A DNA stretch of 15,024 bases from positions 1-15,024 of the forward strand of contig WGAD01000316.1 of the NCBI GenBank assembly GCA_015489255.1, read 5' to 3'. The notes below the pieces were generated by a model, which was not told the origin of the DNA, did no database searches, and saw nothing but the letters and a program-made list of their open reading frames with translations. Shown here one piece after another: positions 14,553 through 15,024 of this stretch (positions are counted from its first letter, which is position 1; the number at the start of each line of letters is the position of its first letter). The translations under genes were made by a program, and so were the position numbers. Origin of the DNA: Anaerolineales bacterium (GTDB taxonomy: Bacteria > Chloroflexota > Anaerolineae > Anaerolineales > Villigracilaceae).

Positions 14553-15024
14553 TTACTCCTGTCCTTCCTCCCCGCCTGCCAGGTCCGGCGGGAGAATTTG
14601 CACTTCGGCTTCGGCCAGGTCTAACCGCCATTGTAGTTCGTGGACGGCGGTACGCAGCACGGCATCGAGATCGAGGCTCTGGCGCATACGGTTGGAGATG
14701 TTGCTGATGGTTTGCTCGCGGGCGACGAACTGGCGGGTTTGCTCCAACAGGCGGGCGCTTTCTAGCGCCAGGGCGATTTGCTGGGCGATGACATCGGCCA
14801 TTTCGCGCTCCGAGCGCGTCCAGGGACGGTCGGAACGTTTGACTTGCAAGGCGCCCAGCCGGATGCCCTGCAATTCAATGGGAATGCGCATGACGTGGGC
14901 AGCCGCCAATTGGCTGCTTTCTTTGCCTTTGGCGAAGACGCCCAGGCCGGTGTAGGTGTAGGCGAGTTTCTTTTCTTGCAGGCGGGCAGCCCAGTGAGAA
15001 CGCAGGTCTTCCTGGATGAAAACT
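14553..15024 (-). CDS. C-terminal part of a further GAF sensor protein (array member 1, partial)
   Basis: The frame is open from the right edge to a TAA at 14555-14553, giving the last 156 residues of a longer protein. They match the C-termini of the next four genes: a Trp-containing linker (QEDLRSHWAARLQEKKLAYTYTG), a short GAF-like module (MRIPIELQGIRLGALQVKR to IALALESARLL) and the tail (ISNRMRQSLDLDAVLRTAVHELQ), then an acidic end GGEEGQE. This also closely resembles residues 65-118 of the hybrid kinase in the same operon. No cysteine is present and no output domain follows. A TTG at 14909 could start a 118-residue protein, but homology continues upstream of it, so the true start lies beyond the window. 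The input part cannot be seen. Confidence 0.85.
   Translation of the reverse strand, partial: VFIQEDLRSHWAARLQEKKLAYTYTGLGVFAKGKESSQLAAAHVMRIPIELQGIRLGALQVKRSDRPWTRSEREMADVIAQQIALALESARLLEQTRQFVAREQTISNISNRMRQSLDLDAVLRTAVHELQWRLDLAEAEVQILPPDLAGGEEGQE

Larger units (their letters stand above)
1..15024 (-). other. Predicted single operon of sensor array, ParA, hybrid kinase, enzyme-receiver fusion and transporter
   Basis: All nine genes lie on the minus strand. Their junctions are, in transcription order, 3-bp gap, 8-bp overlap, 4-bp overlap, 8-bp overlap, 6-bp gap, 26-bp overlap, 8-bp overlap and 6-bp gap. No terminator-like hairpin with a T-run or space for a promoter exists between them. 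The promoter must lie beyond position 15024 or inside coding sequence. Co-transcription is inferred from this spacing and has not been measured. Confidence 0.8.

Noticed and set aside
14553..14909. A complete small gene starting at TTG 14909
   Set aside because: The frame and its homology to the other sensors (including the Trp linker) continue upstream to the window edge, so this is the end of a longer gene.
1..15024. tRNA, rRNA, CRISPR arrays, insertion sequences, prophage or integrase genes
   Set aside because: The window is fully occupied by coding sequence with no regularly spaced repeats, terminal inverted repeats or transposase motifs.

Overview
The window is a single, wall-to-wall minus-strand gene run with no intergenic space larger than 6 bp. 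It suggests a bacterium of the Chloroflexota (Anaerolineae-like). This is inferred from the moderately high GC content, from the style of the multi-GAF sensors (repeated FYHVGIFLLD, GVLDIQS and ENARL signatures), and from a very large GAF/PAS hybrid kinase; no marker gene here proves the phylum. Both ends cut genes: the upstream end of the operon (beyond 15024) and the end of the last gene (before position 1) lie outside. No tRNA, rRNA, CRISPR array, insertion sequence, terminator or intergenic promoter is visible.

In transcription order (high to low coordinates) there are four blocks. (1) Five consecutive paralogous sensor genes: a 3'-terminal fragment (15024-14553), a double-Cache/HAMP/GAF sensor (14549-12339), and three six-helix membrane GAF sensors (12346-10646, 10649-8895, 8902-7166). 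None of the four complete ones has a recognisable kinase, cyclase, phosphatase, MCP or DNA-binding domain. (2) A ParA/Soj-type ATPase (7159-6380) without a ParB partner. (3) A 1373-residue soluble hybrid histidine kinase, with N-terminal half-GAF, GAF, PAS, GAF, PAS, GAF, HisKA, HATPase, REC and REC (6405-2284). (4) A threonine-synthase-like PLP enzyme fused to a C-terminal receiver domain (2291-564), followed by the start of an EamA/DMT-family transporter (557 to the left edge).

Junctions are +3 bp, 8-bp overlap, 4-bp overlap, 8-bp overlap, +6 bp, 26-bp overlap, 8-bp overlap and +6 bp. This strongly suggests one polycistronic, translationally coupled unit. A parsimonious reading, which is inference, is a distributed signalling system. 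Output-less membrane sensors would feed, by protein-protein contact, a soluble hybrid kinase that has no membrane segment of its own. ParA would organise or position the assembly. The phosphoryl signal would end on a receiver domain attached directly to an amino-acid biosynthetic enzyme, with a DMT exporter possibly handling the product. The enzyme-receiver fusion and the array of cysteine-free, output-less sensors are the most unusual parts.
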